Assembly: GCF_024508315.1 (NCBI RefSeq)
Contig: NZ_CP101987.1
Coordinates: forward strand, 1,302,001-1,366,000
Length of the DNA stretch: 64,000 nt
Direction: 5' to 3'
Source of the DNA: Cellulomonas xiejunii
Lineage (GTDB): Bacteria; Actinomycetota; Actinomycetes; Actinomycetales; Cellulomonadaceae
In this document: piece after piece, positions 17,249 to 26,564 of the stretch
How the letters are laid out: every line of letters begins with the position of its first letter
Position numbering within the stretch: position 1 is the stretch's first letter
Made by a program: the position numbers and the translations under genes
Notes under the pieces: generated by a model
What the model was told of the DNA's origin: nothing
Seen by the model: the letters and a program-made list of their open reading frames with translations, nothing else
Databases searched by the model: none

Positions 17249-18082
17249 TCAGAGCGGTGCCGTCTCGGCGTCGCGCGGCGTGCCGGGTCCACCGTCTCCA
17301 CCCAGGTCTCGCACCTCGTCGCGCAGCCGCCCCATGCGCGCGTCGAGCTCGGCTGCGGTGTGCGCCGCGTCCAGCAGCTCGGTCTGGAGGTGGCCCGGCA
17401 CGTCACCGCGGTACTTGTAGAACAGCTTGTGCTCGACGCTCGCCCAGAAGTCCATCGCGATGGTGCGGATCTGCACCTCGACGAACACGTGCTCGGTCCG
17501 GTCGGACAGGAACACCGGGATGCGCACGATGAGGTGCAGCGAGCGGTACCCGTTGGCCTTGGGGGCGGCGATGTAGTCCTTGCGCTGCACGACCTCGACG
17601 TCCGGCTGCCGCGACAGCATGTCCGCGACCCAGTAGGCGTCCGACTCGAAGCTGCACGTGATGCGGATGCCCGCGATGTCCCGGATGCGCTCGCGGATCG
17701 TCGGCAGGTCGGTGGCGCAGCCGTAGCGCACGGCCTTGTCGAGGATGGAGTCCATCGACTTCAGGCGCGACGTGACGTGCTCGATCGGGTTGTGGTCGTG
17801 CGTCTGGCGGAACTCCGCGCGCAGGATGCGGATCTTCGTCAGCATCTCGTCGATGCCGAACTCGTAGCTCATCCGGAAGCGCGCCATCTCACGCTGCGCG
17901 TCACGCAGCTGCACGGCGACGCTGCCGGCGTCCATGTCGGCCGTGACCAGCTCGGCGGCCCGCCGTCGTACGACGTCCGTCACGCCCAGCGCGGTGCCGA
18001 CCGGCGCGCCACCGTCCGGCGGGACCGCCGCTGCGGGCCGAGAGGTCGGGTCGGTCAGCGGTCCTGCGGTGGTGCCGTGCAT
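17249..18082 (-). CDS. Small alarmone synthetase-like protein (RelA/SpoT synthetase domain)
   Basis: This 277-residue protein carries only the (p)ppGpp synthetase domain, without the HD hydrolase, TGS or ACT domains of full-length Rel. Motifs include [17 protein letters not shown], the ATP- and GDP-binding [14 protein letters not shown], and [23 protein letters not shown], where the Glu-x-Gln pair belongs to the active site. It should transfer pyrophosphate from ATP to GDP or GTP in the stringent response. ATG 18082 is preceded by GGGAGGGG. The first 55 residues are Ala/Pro-rich and probably disordered. The gene is divergent from gltX with 88 bases between the start codons. Confidence 0.85.
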   Translation of the reverse strand: MHGTTAGPLTDPTSRPAAAVPPDGGAPVGTALGVTDVVRRRAAELVTADMDAGSVAVQLRDAQREMARFRMSYEFGIDEMLTKIRILRAEFRQTHDHNPIEHVTSRLKSMDSILDKAVRYGCATDLPTIRERIRDIAGIRITCSFESDAYWVADMLSRQPDVEVVQRKDYIAAPKANGYRSLHLIVRIPVFLSDRTEHVFVEVQIRTIAMDFWASVEHKLFYKYRGDVPGHLQTELLDAAHTAAELDARMGRLRDEVRDLGGDGGPGTPRDAETAPL

Positions 18083-18127
18083 GCCCCTCCCAACGAACCG
18101 CGGCACGCCGGGGTTCCGGCCGCTCGG

Positions 18128-18133
18128 TAGGCT
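18128..18133 (+). promoter_or_regulatory. -10 box upstream of gltX
   Basis: TAGGCT, 37 bases before the gltX GTG. Unlike most promoters noted here it leaves a short leader that carries a GAGGTG ribosome-binding site. Confidence 0.45.
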
Positions 18134-18170
18134 GCAGGGGATCCCGCTCCTGCCATCACCGAGGTGTTCC

Positions 18171-19682
18171 GTGTCCGCCAGCAGTCCCGTGCGCGTCCGT
18201 TTCTGCCCGTCCCCGACGGGCACGCCCCACGTCGGCCTCATCCGCACCGCGCTGTTCAACTGGGCCTACGCGCGCCACGTCGGCGGCACCTTCGTCTTCC
18301 GCATCGAGGACACGGACCCCGCGCGCGACTCGCAGGAGTCGTACCTGCAGCTGCTCGACGCGCTGCGCTGGCTCGGCCTGGACTGGGACGAGGGCGTCGA
18401 GGTCGGCGGCCCCCACGAGCCGTACCGGCAGTCGCAGCGCATGGACCTGTACCGCGACGTCGTCGCGCGTCTCGTCGAGGGCGGCTACGCCTACGAGTCC
18501 TTCTCGACCGCCGAGGAGGTCGAGGCCCGGCACCGCGCCGCGGGCCGCGACCCGAAGCTCGGCTACGACGGCTACGACCGCGACCTGAGCGACGAGCAGA
18601 AGGCGGCCTACCGGGCCGAGGGACGCGAGGCCGTCATCCGCATGCGGATGCCCGACGAGGACGTGACGTTCACCGACCTCGTGCGCGGCGAGATCACGTT
18701 CAAGGCCGGCTCCGTGCCGGACTACGTCATCGTGCGCGGCAACGGACACCCGCTGTACACGCTGGTCAACCCGGTGGACGACGCGCTCATGGGCATCACG
18801 CACATCCTGCGTGGTGAGGACCTCCTGTCGTCCACGCCCCGCCAGGTCGTGCTCTACCGCGCGCTCCTGGACCTGGGCGTCGGGACCGTCGTGCCGCAGT
18901 TCGGCCACATGCCGTACGTCATGGGCGAGGGCAACAAGAAGCTCTCCAAGCGCGACCCCGAGTCCAACCTGTTCCTGCACCGCGACCGCGGGTTCACCCC
19001 CGAGGGCCTGCTCAACTACCTCGCGCTGCTCGGCTGGTCCATCGCGCCCGACCGCGACGTGTTCACGCTCGAGGAGATGATCGGCGCGTTCGACATCGCG
19101 GACGTCAACCCGAACCCGGCGCGCTTCGACCTGAAGAAGGCCGAGGCCATCAACGGCGCCCACGTGCGCATGCTGGCGCCCGAGGACTTCCGGAACCGCC
19201 TGGTGCCGTACCTGCACGCCGCGGGCCTCGTCCCGGCGGACTCCTACGCGGACCTGTCCGCCGAGCACCGGGCGCTCCTGGACGCCGGCGCCCCGCTGGT
19301 CCAGGAGCGCATGACGCTGCTCGCCGAGGCCGTGGGCATGCTCGGCTTCCTGTTCGTCGCCGACGACGCGCTCGAGGTCGCCGAGGACGCCCGGGGTGCG
19401 CTGCGCGCGGAGTCGGCCGACGTGCTCGACCGTGCCGCGCAGGTGCTGGCCGAGATCCCGGCGGACGCCTTCACGACCGACGCCGTGCAGACCGCGCTCG
19501 CCGCCGCGCTCGTGGCGCCGGCCGAGGAGGGCGGCCTGGGCATCAAGCCGCGGTTCGCGTACACGCCGCTGCGCGTCGCGCTGACGGGCCGTCGGGTGTC
19601 GCCGCCGCTGTTCGAGTCGATGGAGATCCTCGGCAAGGACGCGACGCTCGCGCGCGTCGCCGCGCTCCGCGCCGGCCTGTGA
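18171..19682 (+). CDS. gltX: Glutamate--tRNA ligase
   Basis: This is a 503-residue class I aminoacyl-tRNA synthetase that charges tRNA(Glu) with glutamate. In actinobacteria, which lack glutaminyl-tRNA synthetase, it is also expected to charge tRNA(Gln) for later amidation. The HIGH-type motif is [19 protein letters not shown] and the KMSKS-type motif is [12 protein letters not shown]. The zinc-region equivalent and the C-terminal anticodon-binding helices are complete. GTG 18171 follows GAGGTG at 5 bases. The last bases overlap the HAD-family gene in a GTGA arrangement, so the two are coupled. Confidence 0.96.
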   Translation: MSASSPVRVRFCPSPTGTPHVGLIRTALFNWAYARHVGGTFVFRIEDTDPARDSQESYLQLLDALRWLGLDWDEGVEVGGPHEPYRQSQRMDLYRDVVARLVEGGYAYESFSTAEEVEARHRAAGRDPKLGYDGYDRDLSDEQKAAYRAEGREAVIRMRMPDEDVTFTDLVRGEITFKAGSVPDYVIVRGNGHPLYTLVNPVDDALMGITHILRGEDLLSSTPRQVVLYRALLDLGVGTVVPQFGHMPYVMGEGNKKLSKRDPESNLFLHRDRGFTPEGLLNYLALLGWSIAPDRDVFTLEEMIGAFDIADVNPNPARFDLKKAEAINGAHVRMLAPEDFRNRLVPYLHAAGLVPADSYADLSAEHRALLDAGAPLVQERMTLLAEAVGMLGFLFVADDALEVAEDARGALRAESADVLDRAAQVLAEIPADAFTTDAVQTALAAALVAPAEEGGLGIKPRFAYTPLRVALTGRRVSPPLFESMEILGKDATLARVAALRAGL

Positions 19683-20404
19683 GGGCCGTCGACGGCGTCC
19701 TGCTCGACATCGACGACACGGTCGTCGACACGCGCGCGGCGTTCCGTGTCGCGCTCGCAAGCGTGCTCGAGCGGTATGCGCCGGGTGCGGACGTCGACGC
19801 CGCGCTGGCGCTGTGGCGCGCCGACCCCGGCGGCCACTACCGCGCATACACGCGCGGCGAGCTGACGTTCCACGAGCAGCGCATGACGCGCGCCAACGAT
19901 CTGCACGCCGCGATCGGCGGCGAGGTCCTGGACGAGGCGGGCTACCGCGGGTGGTCCGAGGTCTTCGACGAGGCGTTCGCGTCCGGCTGGACCGCGCACC
20001 CCGACGCGGCACCGGTGCTGGAGCGGCTGCTGGAGGCGGGTGTGCGCGTCGGCGCGCTGAGCAACGCACGCACCGACCTGCAGACCACCAAGCTCGTGCG
20101 TGCCGGGCTCGGTGACCGTCTCGAGGTGCTCGTCGGCGTCGACACCTTGGGCTTCGGCAAGCCCGATCCGCGCGTGTTCCTCGAGGCGTGCCGGCGGCTG
20201 GGCACCGCGCCCGGACGCACCGCGTACGTCGGCGACGAGCTCGACGTCGACGCGGTCGCAGCGCGTGGGGCCGGGCTGCTCGGTGTGTGGCTCGACCGCC
20301 CGGGCCCACGCCGTGTCGTCGTGACCGACGCCGACATCGCCGCAGCGGACGTCACCGTGATCCACTCCCTGGACGAGCTGCCCGGGGTGCTGGACCTGCC
20401 CTGA
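19679..20404 (+). CDS. HAD-family hydrolase
   Basis: This is a 241-residue haloacid dehalogenase-type phosphatase. Motif I is [11 protein letters not shown], with the nucleophile Asp and the second Asp two residues on. Motif II is GALSNA. The Lys of motif III is in [10 protein letters not shown], and motif IV is [17 protein letters not shown]. An alpha-helical cap lies between motifs I and II. The start GTG overlaps the gltX stop by 4 bases. The substrate is unknown, with small phosphorylated metabolites such as phosphoglycolate or flavin phosphates as usual candidates. Just after the stop, an 18-bp segment, GCTGGACCTGCCCTGAGC, is tandemly repeated. Confidence 0.9.
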   Translation: MRAVDGVLLDIDDTVVDTRAAFRVALASVLERYAPGADVDAALALWRADPGGHYRAYTRGELTFHEQRMTRANDLHAAIGGEVLDEAGYRGWSEVFDEAFASGWTAHPDAAPVLERLLEAGVRVGALSNARTDLQTTKLVRAGLGDRLEVLVGVDTLGFGKPDPRVFLEACRRLGTAPGRTAYVGDELDVDAVAARGAGLLGVWLDRPGPRRVVVTDADIAAADVTVIHSLDELPGVLDLP

Positions 20405-20434
20405 GCGCTGGACCTGCCCTGAGCGCCCTGACCG

Positions 20435-21199
20435 TCAGCGGCGACGTGCCGTGTACACGCGCGTGACGTAGGGGACCGGGACCCGATCGAGACCGGCGAG
20501 GTCCGGGTGCGTCGTGACGAGCGTCCGCACCCGTTCCAGCAGCGCCTCGCGCTCGTCGGGCGGCAGGACCAGCGCGTACGAGCGGGTGCCGGCCAGGCGC
20601 ACGAGGTCCTCGGGGGCCAGGACGTGCTCCCACCGCACGTCGGTGCGCAGGACGTCGGTGAACGCGTTGCCGAGCGTGGGGTACGTCCCGCGTGCGAGCT
20701 GCGGTCCAGCGGCCTCGTGCAGCAGCGCGTCGTAGGCGCTGACCCACGGCACGTCCTCGTCACGGTCGTTCCAGACGATCCCGAGGGTGCCACCCGGCCG
20801 CAGGACGCGCGCGATCTCCGCCGCGGCCGCCGGCTCGTCGAACCAGTGCCACGCCTGGGCGACGGTGACCGCGTCGACGGACGCGTCGGGCAGCGGGATC
20901 CGCTCCGCGGTGCCCGCATGCACCTCCACCTGCGGGAGACGTGCCGTGAGCTGCTCGCGCATGCCGTCGGCGGGCTCGACGGCGACCACGTGCAGCCCGC
21001 GTGCCACGAGCGGCTCGGTGAGCTTGCCCGTGCCGGCGGCCAGGTCCAGCACGTCGTGGGCGTCCGACGGGACCAGCAGGTCGACCGCGGCGGGCGGGTA
21101 GCCCGGGCGGACGGCGGCGTACTCGTCGGCGTTGTGCGTGAAGGATGCCGCGTGTGCTTGGTGGGGGCGCACCGGGCGGTCCCGGTCCGACGCGCTCAT
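20435..21199 (-). CDS. Class I SAM-dependent methyltransferase
   Basis: This is a 254-residue methyltransferase. FTHNADEYAAVRPGYP opens the protein, a start typical of the UbiE/Trm9-like group. Motif I is VLDLAAGTGKLTEPLVARG, followed by VAVEPADGM and the family-specific TVAQAWHWFDEPAAAAEIARVLRPGG. ATG 21199 overlaps the stop of hisN in an ATGA arrangement, so it is translated with hisN. Nothing in the sequence points to its substrate, and a link to histidine synthesis is not implied by the pairing alone. Confidence 0.87.
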   Translation of the reverse strand: MSASDRDRPVRPHQAHAASFTHNADEYAAVRPGYPPAAVDLLVPSDAHDVLDLAAGTGKLTEPLVARGLHVVAVEPADGMREQLTARLPQVEVHAGTAERIPLPDASVDAVTVAQAWHWFDEPAAAAEIARVLRPGGTLGIVWNDRDEDVPWVSAYDALLHEAAGPQLARGTYPTLGNAFTDVLRTDVRWEHVLAPEDLVRLAGTRSYALVLPPDEREALLERVRTLVTTHPDLAGLDRVPVPYVTRVYTARRR

Positions 21200-21978
21200 C
21201 GGCGGTCGAGGGTGGCCAGCACCTCGTCGTGCAGCAGGCCGTTGGTGACCACCGCGCTGCCGCCGTGCGGCCCGTCGACGCCCTTCAGCGACGTGAACCG
21301 TCCGCCGGCCTCGGTGACGACGGGGACCAGCGCGGCCATGTCGTACAGCTCGAGCTCCGGCTCGGCGGCGATGTCGACGGCGCCCTCGGCGACGAGCACG
21401 TAGGACCAGAAGTCGCCGTAGGCGCGGGTTCGCCACACCTTGCGGCTGAGGTCGAGGAAGGGGTCGAGGCGCCCGTGCTCCTCCCACTCGCCGAGGTCGG
21501 AGTACGACAGCGACGCGTCCTCGAGGCGCTCCACTCCTGACACGCGCAGCCGCGTCGCGGCGGCGAGCGACTTGCCGGTGAACGCGCCCGTGCCCTTCGC
21601 CGCCCACCAGCGCCGGCCCAGCGCCGGGGCGCTGACGACGCCGAGCACGACCTCGTCGCCGTCCATGAGCGCCAGCAGCGTCGCCCACACCGGGACCCCG
21701 CGGACGAAGTTCTTCGTGCCGTCGATGGGGTCGACCACCCACCGGCGCGGGCCGTGCCCTGTGTCCGAGCGCTCCTCGCCGTGCACCGCGTCACGCGGGC
21801 GGGCGCGACCCAGCTGCGAGCGCACCAGGTCCTCGGCGGCGCGGTCCGCGTCGGTGACGGGCGTCAGGTCCGGCTTGGTCTCGACCTGCAGGTCCTGCGC
21901 CTTGAAGCGCGACATCGTCAGCGAGTCGACCGTGTCGGCGACGACGTGCGCCAGCCGGAGGTCGTCGTCGTACGCCAT
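21196..21978 (-). CDS. hisN: Histidinol-phosphatase, inositol monophosphatase family
   Basis: This is a 260-residue Mg2+-dependent phosphatase of the IMPase fold. Metal ligands are visible in GEERSD (Glu), WVVDPIDGTKNFVRG (two Asp) and LELYDMAALVPVVTEAGG (the last Asp). Actinobacteria use this family for the histidinol-phosphate phosphatase step of histidine synthesis. The DPIDGTKNFVRGVPVWATLLAL stretch and overall length match HisN better than inositol phosphatase SuhB. ATG 21978 follows GAGGAG. The gene lies away from other his genes, which is usual in this group. The assignment to HisN rather than a broader IMPase rests on family resemblance. Confidence 0.85.
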   Translation of the reverse strand: MAYDDDLRLAHVVADTVDSLTMSRFKAQDLQVETKPDLTPVTDADRAAEDLVRSQLGRARPRDAVHGEERSDTGHGPRRWVVDPIDGTKNFVRGVPVWATLLALMDGDEVVLGVVSAPALGRRWWAAKGTGAFTGKSLAAATRLRVSGVERLEDASLSYSDLGEWEEHGRLDPFLDLSRKVWRTRAYGDFWSYVLVAEGAVDIAAEPELELYDMAALVPVVTEAGGRFTSLKGVDGPHGGSAVVTNGLLHDEVLATLDRR

Positions 21979-22063
21979 GAGGCTCCTCTACTACGGGTGC
22001 GGTACCCGTCCGCCGTCGTCGGCGGGCGGTCCGCGGCGTCAACCTACCGAAACGCGGGGCAGA

Positions 22064-23149
22064 TCACCGGCCGCGCGCGCCGTCCCCGTCGCTCTCGTCC
22101 TCGACGCCCAGTCGGCTGACCAGCAGCCGACGGAACGAGTCGAGCCGCGCGGCGCGTGCCGCGCGGACGACGTCGTCCGGCGCGTCGGCCACCCACTCGT
22201 CGAGCGTGCAGTCGGGGGAGTCGGCCAGGTGCGTGCACCCGCGCGGGCACTCGCGCGCCACCGCGTCGAGGTCGGGGAACGCCCCCAGCAGGTGGCTCGG
22301 GTCGACGTGGGCGAGCCCGAACGAGCGCACGCCCGGGGTGTCGATGACCCACGTCGGGGCGTCCGTGCCGTGGACCTCGAGCGCGATCGCCGAGGACGAC
22401 GTGTGGCGCCCGCGGCCCGTCACGTCGTTGACCACGCCCACGGCGCGCCGCGCGTCCGGCACGAGGGCGTTGACCAGCGTGGACTTGCCGACGCCCGAGT
22501 GCCCGACCAGCACGGACACGTCGCCCGTCAGCACGTCGCGCAGCTCGTCGAGCCCGACGATCGTGCGCTCACCCGTCACGGGGTCGACGCCGCGGCTCGT
22601 CACGACGACGTCGACGCCGATCGGTGCGTACATCGCGATCAGCTCGGCCGGGTCCGCCAGGTCGCCCTTGGTCAGGGCGAGCAGGACCTCCATGCCCGCG
22701 TCGTACGCCGCGGCCACGCACCGGTCGATCATCCGCGTGCGCGGCTCGGGGTCGGCCAACGCGGTGACGACGACGAGCCGGTCGGCGTTGGCGACGATGA
22801 TGCGCTCGACGGGGTCGGTGTCGTCGGCCGTCCGGCGCAGCACGGTGCGGCGCTCACCGATCCGCACGATGCGCGCGAGCGAGCCCTCGGCACCTGAGGT
22901 GTCGCCCACGACGTCGACGCGGTCGCCCGGCACCACGCGGTCGCGGCCCAGCTCGCGGGCCTTCATGGCGAGGATCCGGGTCTCGTCGGGGCCCCCCGGG
23001 TCGAGCAGGACGGTGTACCGGCCGCGGTCGACGGCGACGACCATCGCCGTGCGCGCGTCGGCGTGCTCGGGCCGTCGCTTGGTGCGGGGGCGCGAACCGC
23101 GACCGGGACGGATCCGCACGTCCCGCTCGTCGTAGCGCCGCTCGGCCAT
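22064..23149 (-). CDS. rsgA: Ribosome small-subunit-dependent GTPase A
   Basis: This is a 361-residue circularly permuted GTPase that assists late maturation of the 30S subunit. An N-terminal OB-fold is followed by the GTPase motifs in permuted order: LALTKGDL (G4), GHSGVGKSTLVNAL (G1), the G2 loop in GRHTSS, and DTPGVRSFG (G3). The C-terminal zinc site is CPRGCTHLADSPDC. All motifs are intact. Its ATG shares one base with the aroA stop (TGATG), so it is translated after aroA from the same message. Confidence 0.95.
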   Translation of the reverse strand: MAERRYDERDVRIRPGRGSRPRTKRRPEHADARTAMVVAVDRGRYTVLLDPGGPDETRILAMKARELGRDRVVPGDRVDVVGDTSGAEGSLARIVRIGERRTVLRRTADDTDPVERIIVANADRLVVVTALADPEPRTRMIDRCVAAAYDAGMEVLLALTKGDLADPAELIAMYAPIGVDVVVTSRGVDPVTGERTIVGLDELRDVLTGDVSVLVGHSGVGKSTLVNALVPDARRAVGVVNDVTGRGRHTSSSAIALEVHGTDAPTWVIDTPGVRSFGLAHVDPSHLLGAFPDLDAVARECPRGCTHLADSPDCTLDEWVADAPDDVVRAARAARLDSFRRLLVSRLGVEDESDGDGARGR

Positions 23150-24480
23150 CAGGCGGTCGGTCCCGCGGTCAGCCCGTCACGCACGACGTGGCCGTCGGAC
23201 GCCGCGAGCATGCCGGTCCACAGGTCCACGAAGCCCGGCAGGGTCTTGGCGGTGGTGGCGACGTCCTCGACCTCGACGCCGGGGACCCGCAGCCCCACGA
23301 GGGCTCCGGCCGTGGCCATCCGGTGGTCGGCGTACGTGCGCCACACACCGCCGTGCAGCGGTCGCGGCGTGATGACCAGGCCGTCGGACGTCTGCTCCGC
23401 CTGCCCGCCGAGGCGGGTGATCTCCGCGGCGAGGGCCGCCAACCGGTCCGTCTCGTGCCCGCGCAGGTGCGCGATGCCACGCAGGCGGGTGGGGGAGTCG
23501 GCGAGCGCGGCGAGCGCCGCGATCGTCGGGGCGAGCTCGCCCGCGGCCTTCAGGTCCAGGTCGACCCCGCGCACCTCGCCGGTGCCGGTGACGGTCAGCA
23601 CCTCCCCGTCGAGCGCGACCGACGCACCCATGCGCGTGAGGATGCCCGGCAGCAGCCCGCCGGGCTGCGTGGTGCGTGACGGCCAGCCGGGGACGCGCAC
23701 GGACCCGCCGGCAACCATCGCGGCGCACAGGAACGGCGCGGCGTTCGACAGGTCCGGCTCCACCTGCACGTCGCGCCCGGCGACGGGGCCCGGCTCGACG
23801 CGCCAGATCTCGGGGCGCGAGTCGTCGACGACGACGCCCGCGGCCCGCAGCACGGCGACGGTCATCTCGATGTGCGGCAGGCTCGGCAGGGTGCGACCGG
23901 TGTGACGCACCGTGAGTCCACGCTCGAAGCGCGCTCCCGCGAGCAGCAGCCCGGAGACGAACTGGCTGGACCCCGACGCGTCGATGTCGACCTGCCCGCC
24001 CCCCACCGACCCCCGGCCGTGGACCGTGAAGGGCAGGTGCCCGGGCTCACCCTCCTCGTCGACCCGCACGCCCAGCGTCCGCAGTGCCCGCAGCAGCGGG
24101 CCCATGGGCCGGACGAGCGCCTCGACGTCCCCCTTGAAGTGGACCGGCCCGTCCGCGAGCGCCGCGATGGCCGGCAGGAACCGCATGACGGTGCCGGCCA
24201 GGCCGCAGTCGATCGTCACGTGCCCACGCAGCCGGGCGGGAGTCACGCGGACGGCGTCACCGCTCAGGTCGACGTCCACGCCGAGGGTCTCGAGGGCCGC
24301 CGCCATGAGCTGGGTGTCGCGCGAGACGAGCAGCGAGCGCAGCGTGCTCGGGCCGTCGGCGAGCGCGGCGAGGGCGAGGTAGCGGTTGCTCAGCGACTTC
24401 GAGCCGGGCACGGCGACCGTGGCGTCCAGGGGAGCGCTGACGACTGGTGCGGACCACAGGTCGGCGTACGTGCTCGTCAT
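23149..24480 (-). CDS. aroA: 3-phosphoshikimate 1-carboxyvinyltransferase (EPSP synthase)
   Basis: This 443-residue enzyme of the shikimate pathway joins phosphoenolpyruvate to shikimate 3-phosphate. The N-terminal motif [18 protein letters not shown] binds both substrates. [15 protein letters not shown] replaces the common NAGTAxR loop. [17 protein letters not shown] contains the conserved Asp-His-Arg, and [12 protein letters not shown] also matches the family. The LAGTVMR form of the PEP loop is unlike the enteric enzyme and, I believe, common among actinobacteria. ATG 24480 is the likely start. The gene is followed by rsgA with a one-base overlap. Confidence 0.95.
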   Translation of the reverse strand: MTSTYADLWSAPVVSAPLDATVAVPGSKSLSNRYLALAALADGPSTLRSLLVSRDTQLMAAALETLGVDVDLSGDAVRVTPARLRGHVTIDCGLAGTVMRFLPAIAALADGPVHFKGDVEALVRPMGPLLRALRTLGVRVDEEGEPGHLPFTVHGRGSVGGGQVDIDASGSSQFVSGLLLAGARFERGLTVRHTGRTLPSLPHIEMTVAVLRAAGVVVDDSRPEIWRVEPGPVAGRDVQVEPDLSNAAPFLCAAMVAGGSVRVPGWPSRTTQPGGLLPGILTRMGASVALDGEVLTVTGTGEVRGVDLDLKAAGELAPTIAALAALADSPTRLRGIAHLRGHETDRLAALAAEITRLGGQAEQTSDGLVITPRPLHGGVWRTYADHRMATAGALVGLRVPGVEVEDVATTAKTLPGFVDLWTGMLAASDGHVVRDGLTAGPTA

Positions 24481-24515
24481 ACGGTCAGGCTAGCGGCGTC
24501 CGCGCGTGGCGGACG

Positions 24516-25067
24516 TCAGCCGTCCACGTGCTTGGCGGCCTCGGTGGCGCGTGCGGCGCGCAGCGCGGCGCGGTCCGTGCGGGCGTGCTGCACGCGCCAC
24601 GTCACCCCGGGCCGGCCCTCGAGGTCGACGCCCACGAGGATCGCGCCGCCGGCAAAGGACACCGCGCGCACGAGGCGCTCCTTGCGGGCCTTCTTCTCCG
24701 CGGCCGTCAGGACCCCGCGCCCGCCGATCGGCAGGTTCACGAGCACCAGCGGCACGGTCAGACCCGCGAGTGCGAGGGAAGCCGTGCGGGGGGCGCGGCC
24801 GACGGCCAGCATGGTGCCGGCGACCAGCATGGCGGCGCCGTGCGCCTGCGCCACGGTGGCGAGCTGCCGGTCGCTCAGACGGCCGTCGAGGGCCTTGGCC
24901 AGCGGTGCCGGCGCCGACGACCGTGCCGCGGCGGGCACGCGGGAGCGCACGGAGTCCAGCCCGTCGCGCACGACCTGCGCGTGGGCGCCGGGATGCCGCA
25001 GCGCGTCAAGCCCCTGGCTGACGAACCACGACGCGAACATGGGGCGGGCGATGCGGCGCAGCAGCAC
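24516..25067 (-). CDS. DoxX-like membrane protein
   Basis: This is a 183-residue membrane protein with roughly four hydrophobic segments. The start VLLRRIARPMFASWFVSQGLDALRH and the later AHGAAMLVAGTMLAVG and VNLPIGG stretches fit the DoxX family. GTG 25067 follows AGGAGGAA, a strong ribosome-binding site. DoxX proteins have been linked to thiol redox balance in actinobacteria. That would suit its position divergent from sigR, the thiol-stress sigma factor, with 232 bases between the starts. The functional link is inference. Confidence 0.75.
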   Translation of the reverse strand: MLLRRIARPMFASWFVSQGLDALRHPGAHAQVVRDGLDSVRSRVPAAARSSAPAPLAKALDGRLSDRQLATVAQAHGAAMLVAGTMLAVGRAPRTASLALAGLTVPLVLVNLPIGGRGVLTAAEKKARKERLVRAVSFAGGAILVGVDLEGRPGVTWRVQHARTDRAALRAARATEAAKHVDG

Positions 25068-25146
25068 GGGTTCCTCCTGAAGGGATCGACCGCGGTTCGG
25101 CGGTGCACCCACGCTAGTGTCGTCCGACCCCTGGCGCGCACCCACG

Positions 25147-25173
25147 GGAATGCGCACGTGGTGGCGCGGTGTT
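25147..25173 (+). promoter_or_regulatory. SigR-type promoter (p2) of sigR
   Basis: GGAAT at 25147-25151 and GTT at 25171-25173 are separated by 19 bases, matching the SigR consensus GGAAT-N18/19-GTT. Transcription would begin about ten bases before an in-frame ATG at 25183. Confidence 0.65.
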
Positions 25174-25285
25174 GGGCCGGTCATGAGTTGTGCCCTCCAG
25201 AACCGCCCTGCGCCCGGCCTCCTGCCGGCCGTCTCGCCGTGGGGTGTGCCCGCCGCCCCGTCGGGTCGCACCGGTCCGGGAGCAC

Positions 25286-25291
25286 TAGGCT
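25286..25291 (+). promoter_or_regulatory. -10 box of a housekeeping-type promoter (p1) of sigR
   Basis: TAGGCT, 8 bases before ATG 25300. A transcript from here would be leaderless or nearly so and give only the short SigR form. Confidence 0.5.
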
Positions 25292-25299
25292 CGTGGACG

Positions 25300-25953
25300 A
25301 TGACTGAGCTACCCGAGGGCGTCGCCGACGACGAGGGCACGACGCGTGCCCCAGCCGGCGAGGACGACGCTGCCCGCTCCGACCGGTTCGAGGCGGAGGC
25401 GCTGGTCTACCTCGACCAGCTGTACGGCGCTGCGCTGCGGATGACACGCAACCCGGCCGATGCGGAGGACCTGGTCCAGGAGGCCTTCACCAAGGCGTTC
25501 GCGGCATTCCACCAGTACCGCCCGGGCACCAACCTCAAGGCGTGGCTCTACCGGATCCTCACCAACACGTACATCAACACGTACCGCAAGAAGCAGCGTG
25601 AGCCGCAGCAGTCCCGGTCGGAGGAGATCGAGGACTGGCAGCTCGCACGTGCGGAGTCCCACACGTCGCGGGGGCTGCGCTCCGCCGAGGCGGAGGCGCT
25701 CGACCACCTTCCGGACTCCGACGTGAAGGACGCCCTGCAGCAGATCCCCGAGGACTTCCGCATCGCGGTGTACCTCGCGGACGTCGAGGGCTTCGCGTAC
25801 AAGGAGATCGCCGAGATCATGGGCACGCCGATCGGGACGGTGATGTCCCGCCTGCACCGCGGTCGCGCCCAGCTGCGCGAGCTGCTGTCCGACTACGCGC
25901 GTGACCGAGGGCTTGCCGGCGCCGCCCCGACCGCCAAGGACGGTGCGCGATGA
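25300..25953 (+). CDS. sigR: RNA polymerase ECF sigma factor SigR
   Basis: This is a 217-residue ECF sigma factor of the SigR/SigH group that controls the thiol-oxidative stress response. Region 2 is visible as [27 protein letters not shown] with [22 protein letters not shown]. Region 4 is [53 protein letters not shown]. rsrA follows with an ATGA overlap. Two starts are possible. ATG 25300 gives the canonical protein. An in-frame ATG at 25183, near the predicted start of the SigR-dependent transcript, would give a form with 39 extra residues. Such an extended unstable isoform is known in Streptomyces. Confidence 0.95.
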   Translation: MTELPEGVADDEGTTRAPAGEDDAARSDRFEAEALVYLDQLYGAALRMTRNPADAEDLVQEAFTKAFAAFHQYRPGTNLKAWLYRILTNTYINTYRKKQREPQQSRSEEIEDWQLARAESHTSRGLRSAEAEALDHLPDSDVKDALQQIPEDFRIAVYLADVEGFAYKEIAEIMGTPIGTVMSRLHRGRAQLRELLSDYARDRGLAGAAPTAKDGAR

Positions 25954-26267
25954 GCGCGCCCGAGGACGCCGCGAGCGAGGCGTCCGCCGCGCGTCGCCCG
26001 GTGGACGAGGCACCGTGCGGGTGCGACGAGGCGGTCGAGCGTCTCTGGGAGTACGTCGACTCCGAGCTCGGTGAGCTCGACCAGCAGCGTGTCGAGGCGC
26101 ACCTCGAGGCGTGCGCGCCGTGCCTCGAGGAGGAGCACATCGAGGTGGTCCTCAAGCAGCTCGTCCGGCGCTGCTGCAAGGAGGAGGCGCCTGCCGCGCT
26201 GCGTCTGCGGATCCACGAGCAGCTCACGGTGCTGCGTCTGCGCGCCGGGACGCCGCCGGAGGCCTGA
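25950..26267 (+). CDS. rsrA: Mycothiol-system anti-sigma-R factor RsrA
   Basis: This is a 105-residue zinc-binding anti-sigma factor. The ZAS motif is H51-x3-C55-x2-C58 in [10 protein letters not shown]. In reduced form it holds SigR, and oxidation of the thiols to a disulfide releases it. Extra cysteines occur at 23 and 25 (PCGCDE) and in an adjacent pair (RRCCKE) after the core motif, which could be the further redox ligands used in this family. The ATG overlaps the sigR stop by 4 bases, giving near-equal expression. A strong hairpin follows 32 bases after the stop. Confidence 0.94.
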   Translation: MSAPEDAASEASAARRPVDEAPCGCDEAVERLWEYVDSELGELDQQRVEAHLEACAPCLEEEHIEVVLKQLVRRCCKEEAPAALRLRIHEQLTVLRLRAGTPPEA

Positions 26268-26298
26268 GACGCGGCTTCGACGAGACCTGGTGGGACGG

Positions 26299-26331
26299 CG
26301 ACGGGCCCGGAGCGATGCTCCGGGCCCGTCG
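26299..26331. terminator. Bidirectional terminator hairpin
   Basis: A perfect 15-bp GC-rich stem runs from 26299 to 26313 and 26317 to 26331, closed by a GAT loop. It lies between the convergent rsrA and bL37 genes. Confidence 0.75.
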
Positions 26332-26352
26332 GCACGTCACGGCGTCGAACGC

Positions 26353-26427
26353 TCAGGCGTTGGGACGCTTGCCGTGGTTGGCGGCGTTCCCCTTGCGGGA
26401 GCGGCGCTTGCGGCCACGCTTGCTCAT
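26353..26427 (-). CDS. Large-subunit ribosomal protein bL37
   Basis: This is a 24-residue, very basic protein (about half Lys/Arg) ending in NHGKRPNA and starting MSKRGRKRR. It matches the actinobacterial ribosomal protein bL37 that was found bound to 23S rRNA in mycobacterial ribosome structures. ATG 26427 is preceded by GAGGAGAA at ideal spacing, and it ends in TGA. Its place next to rsrA is where I would expect it in this group. The gene is easily missed because of its size. Confidence 0.9.
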   Translation of the reverse strand: MSKRGRKRRSRKGNAANHGKRPNA

Positions 26428-26564
26428 CGTGGTTCTCCTCGGTTCGCGGCGCGCGCAGTAGCCGCACGCGCCGGGGATATCGCTCCATCGTCCCACACCA
26501 CGCGGGCCGCGCGCGCACTGCGGCGTGGCTCAAGTGCGGGCGTCCGGATCCCGATACCCCACAC

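Noticed and set aside
20385-20425. Tandem 18-bp repeat after the HAD gene as a mobile-element trace
   Set aside because: Two copies only, spanning the stop codon, with no other element features. Best seen as a local slippage duplication.
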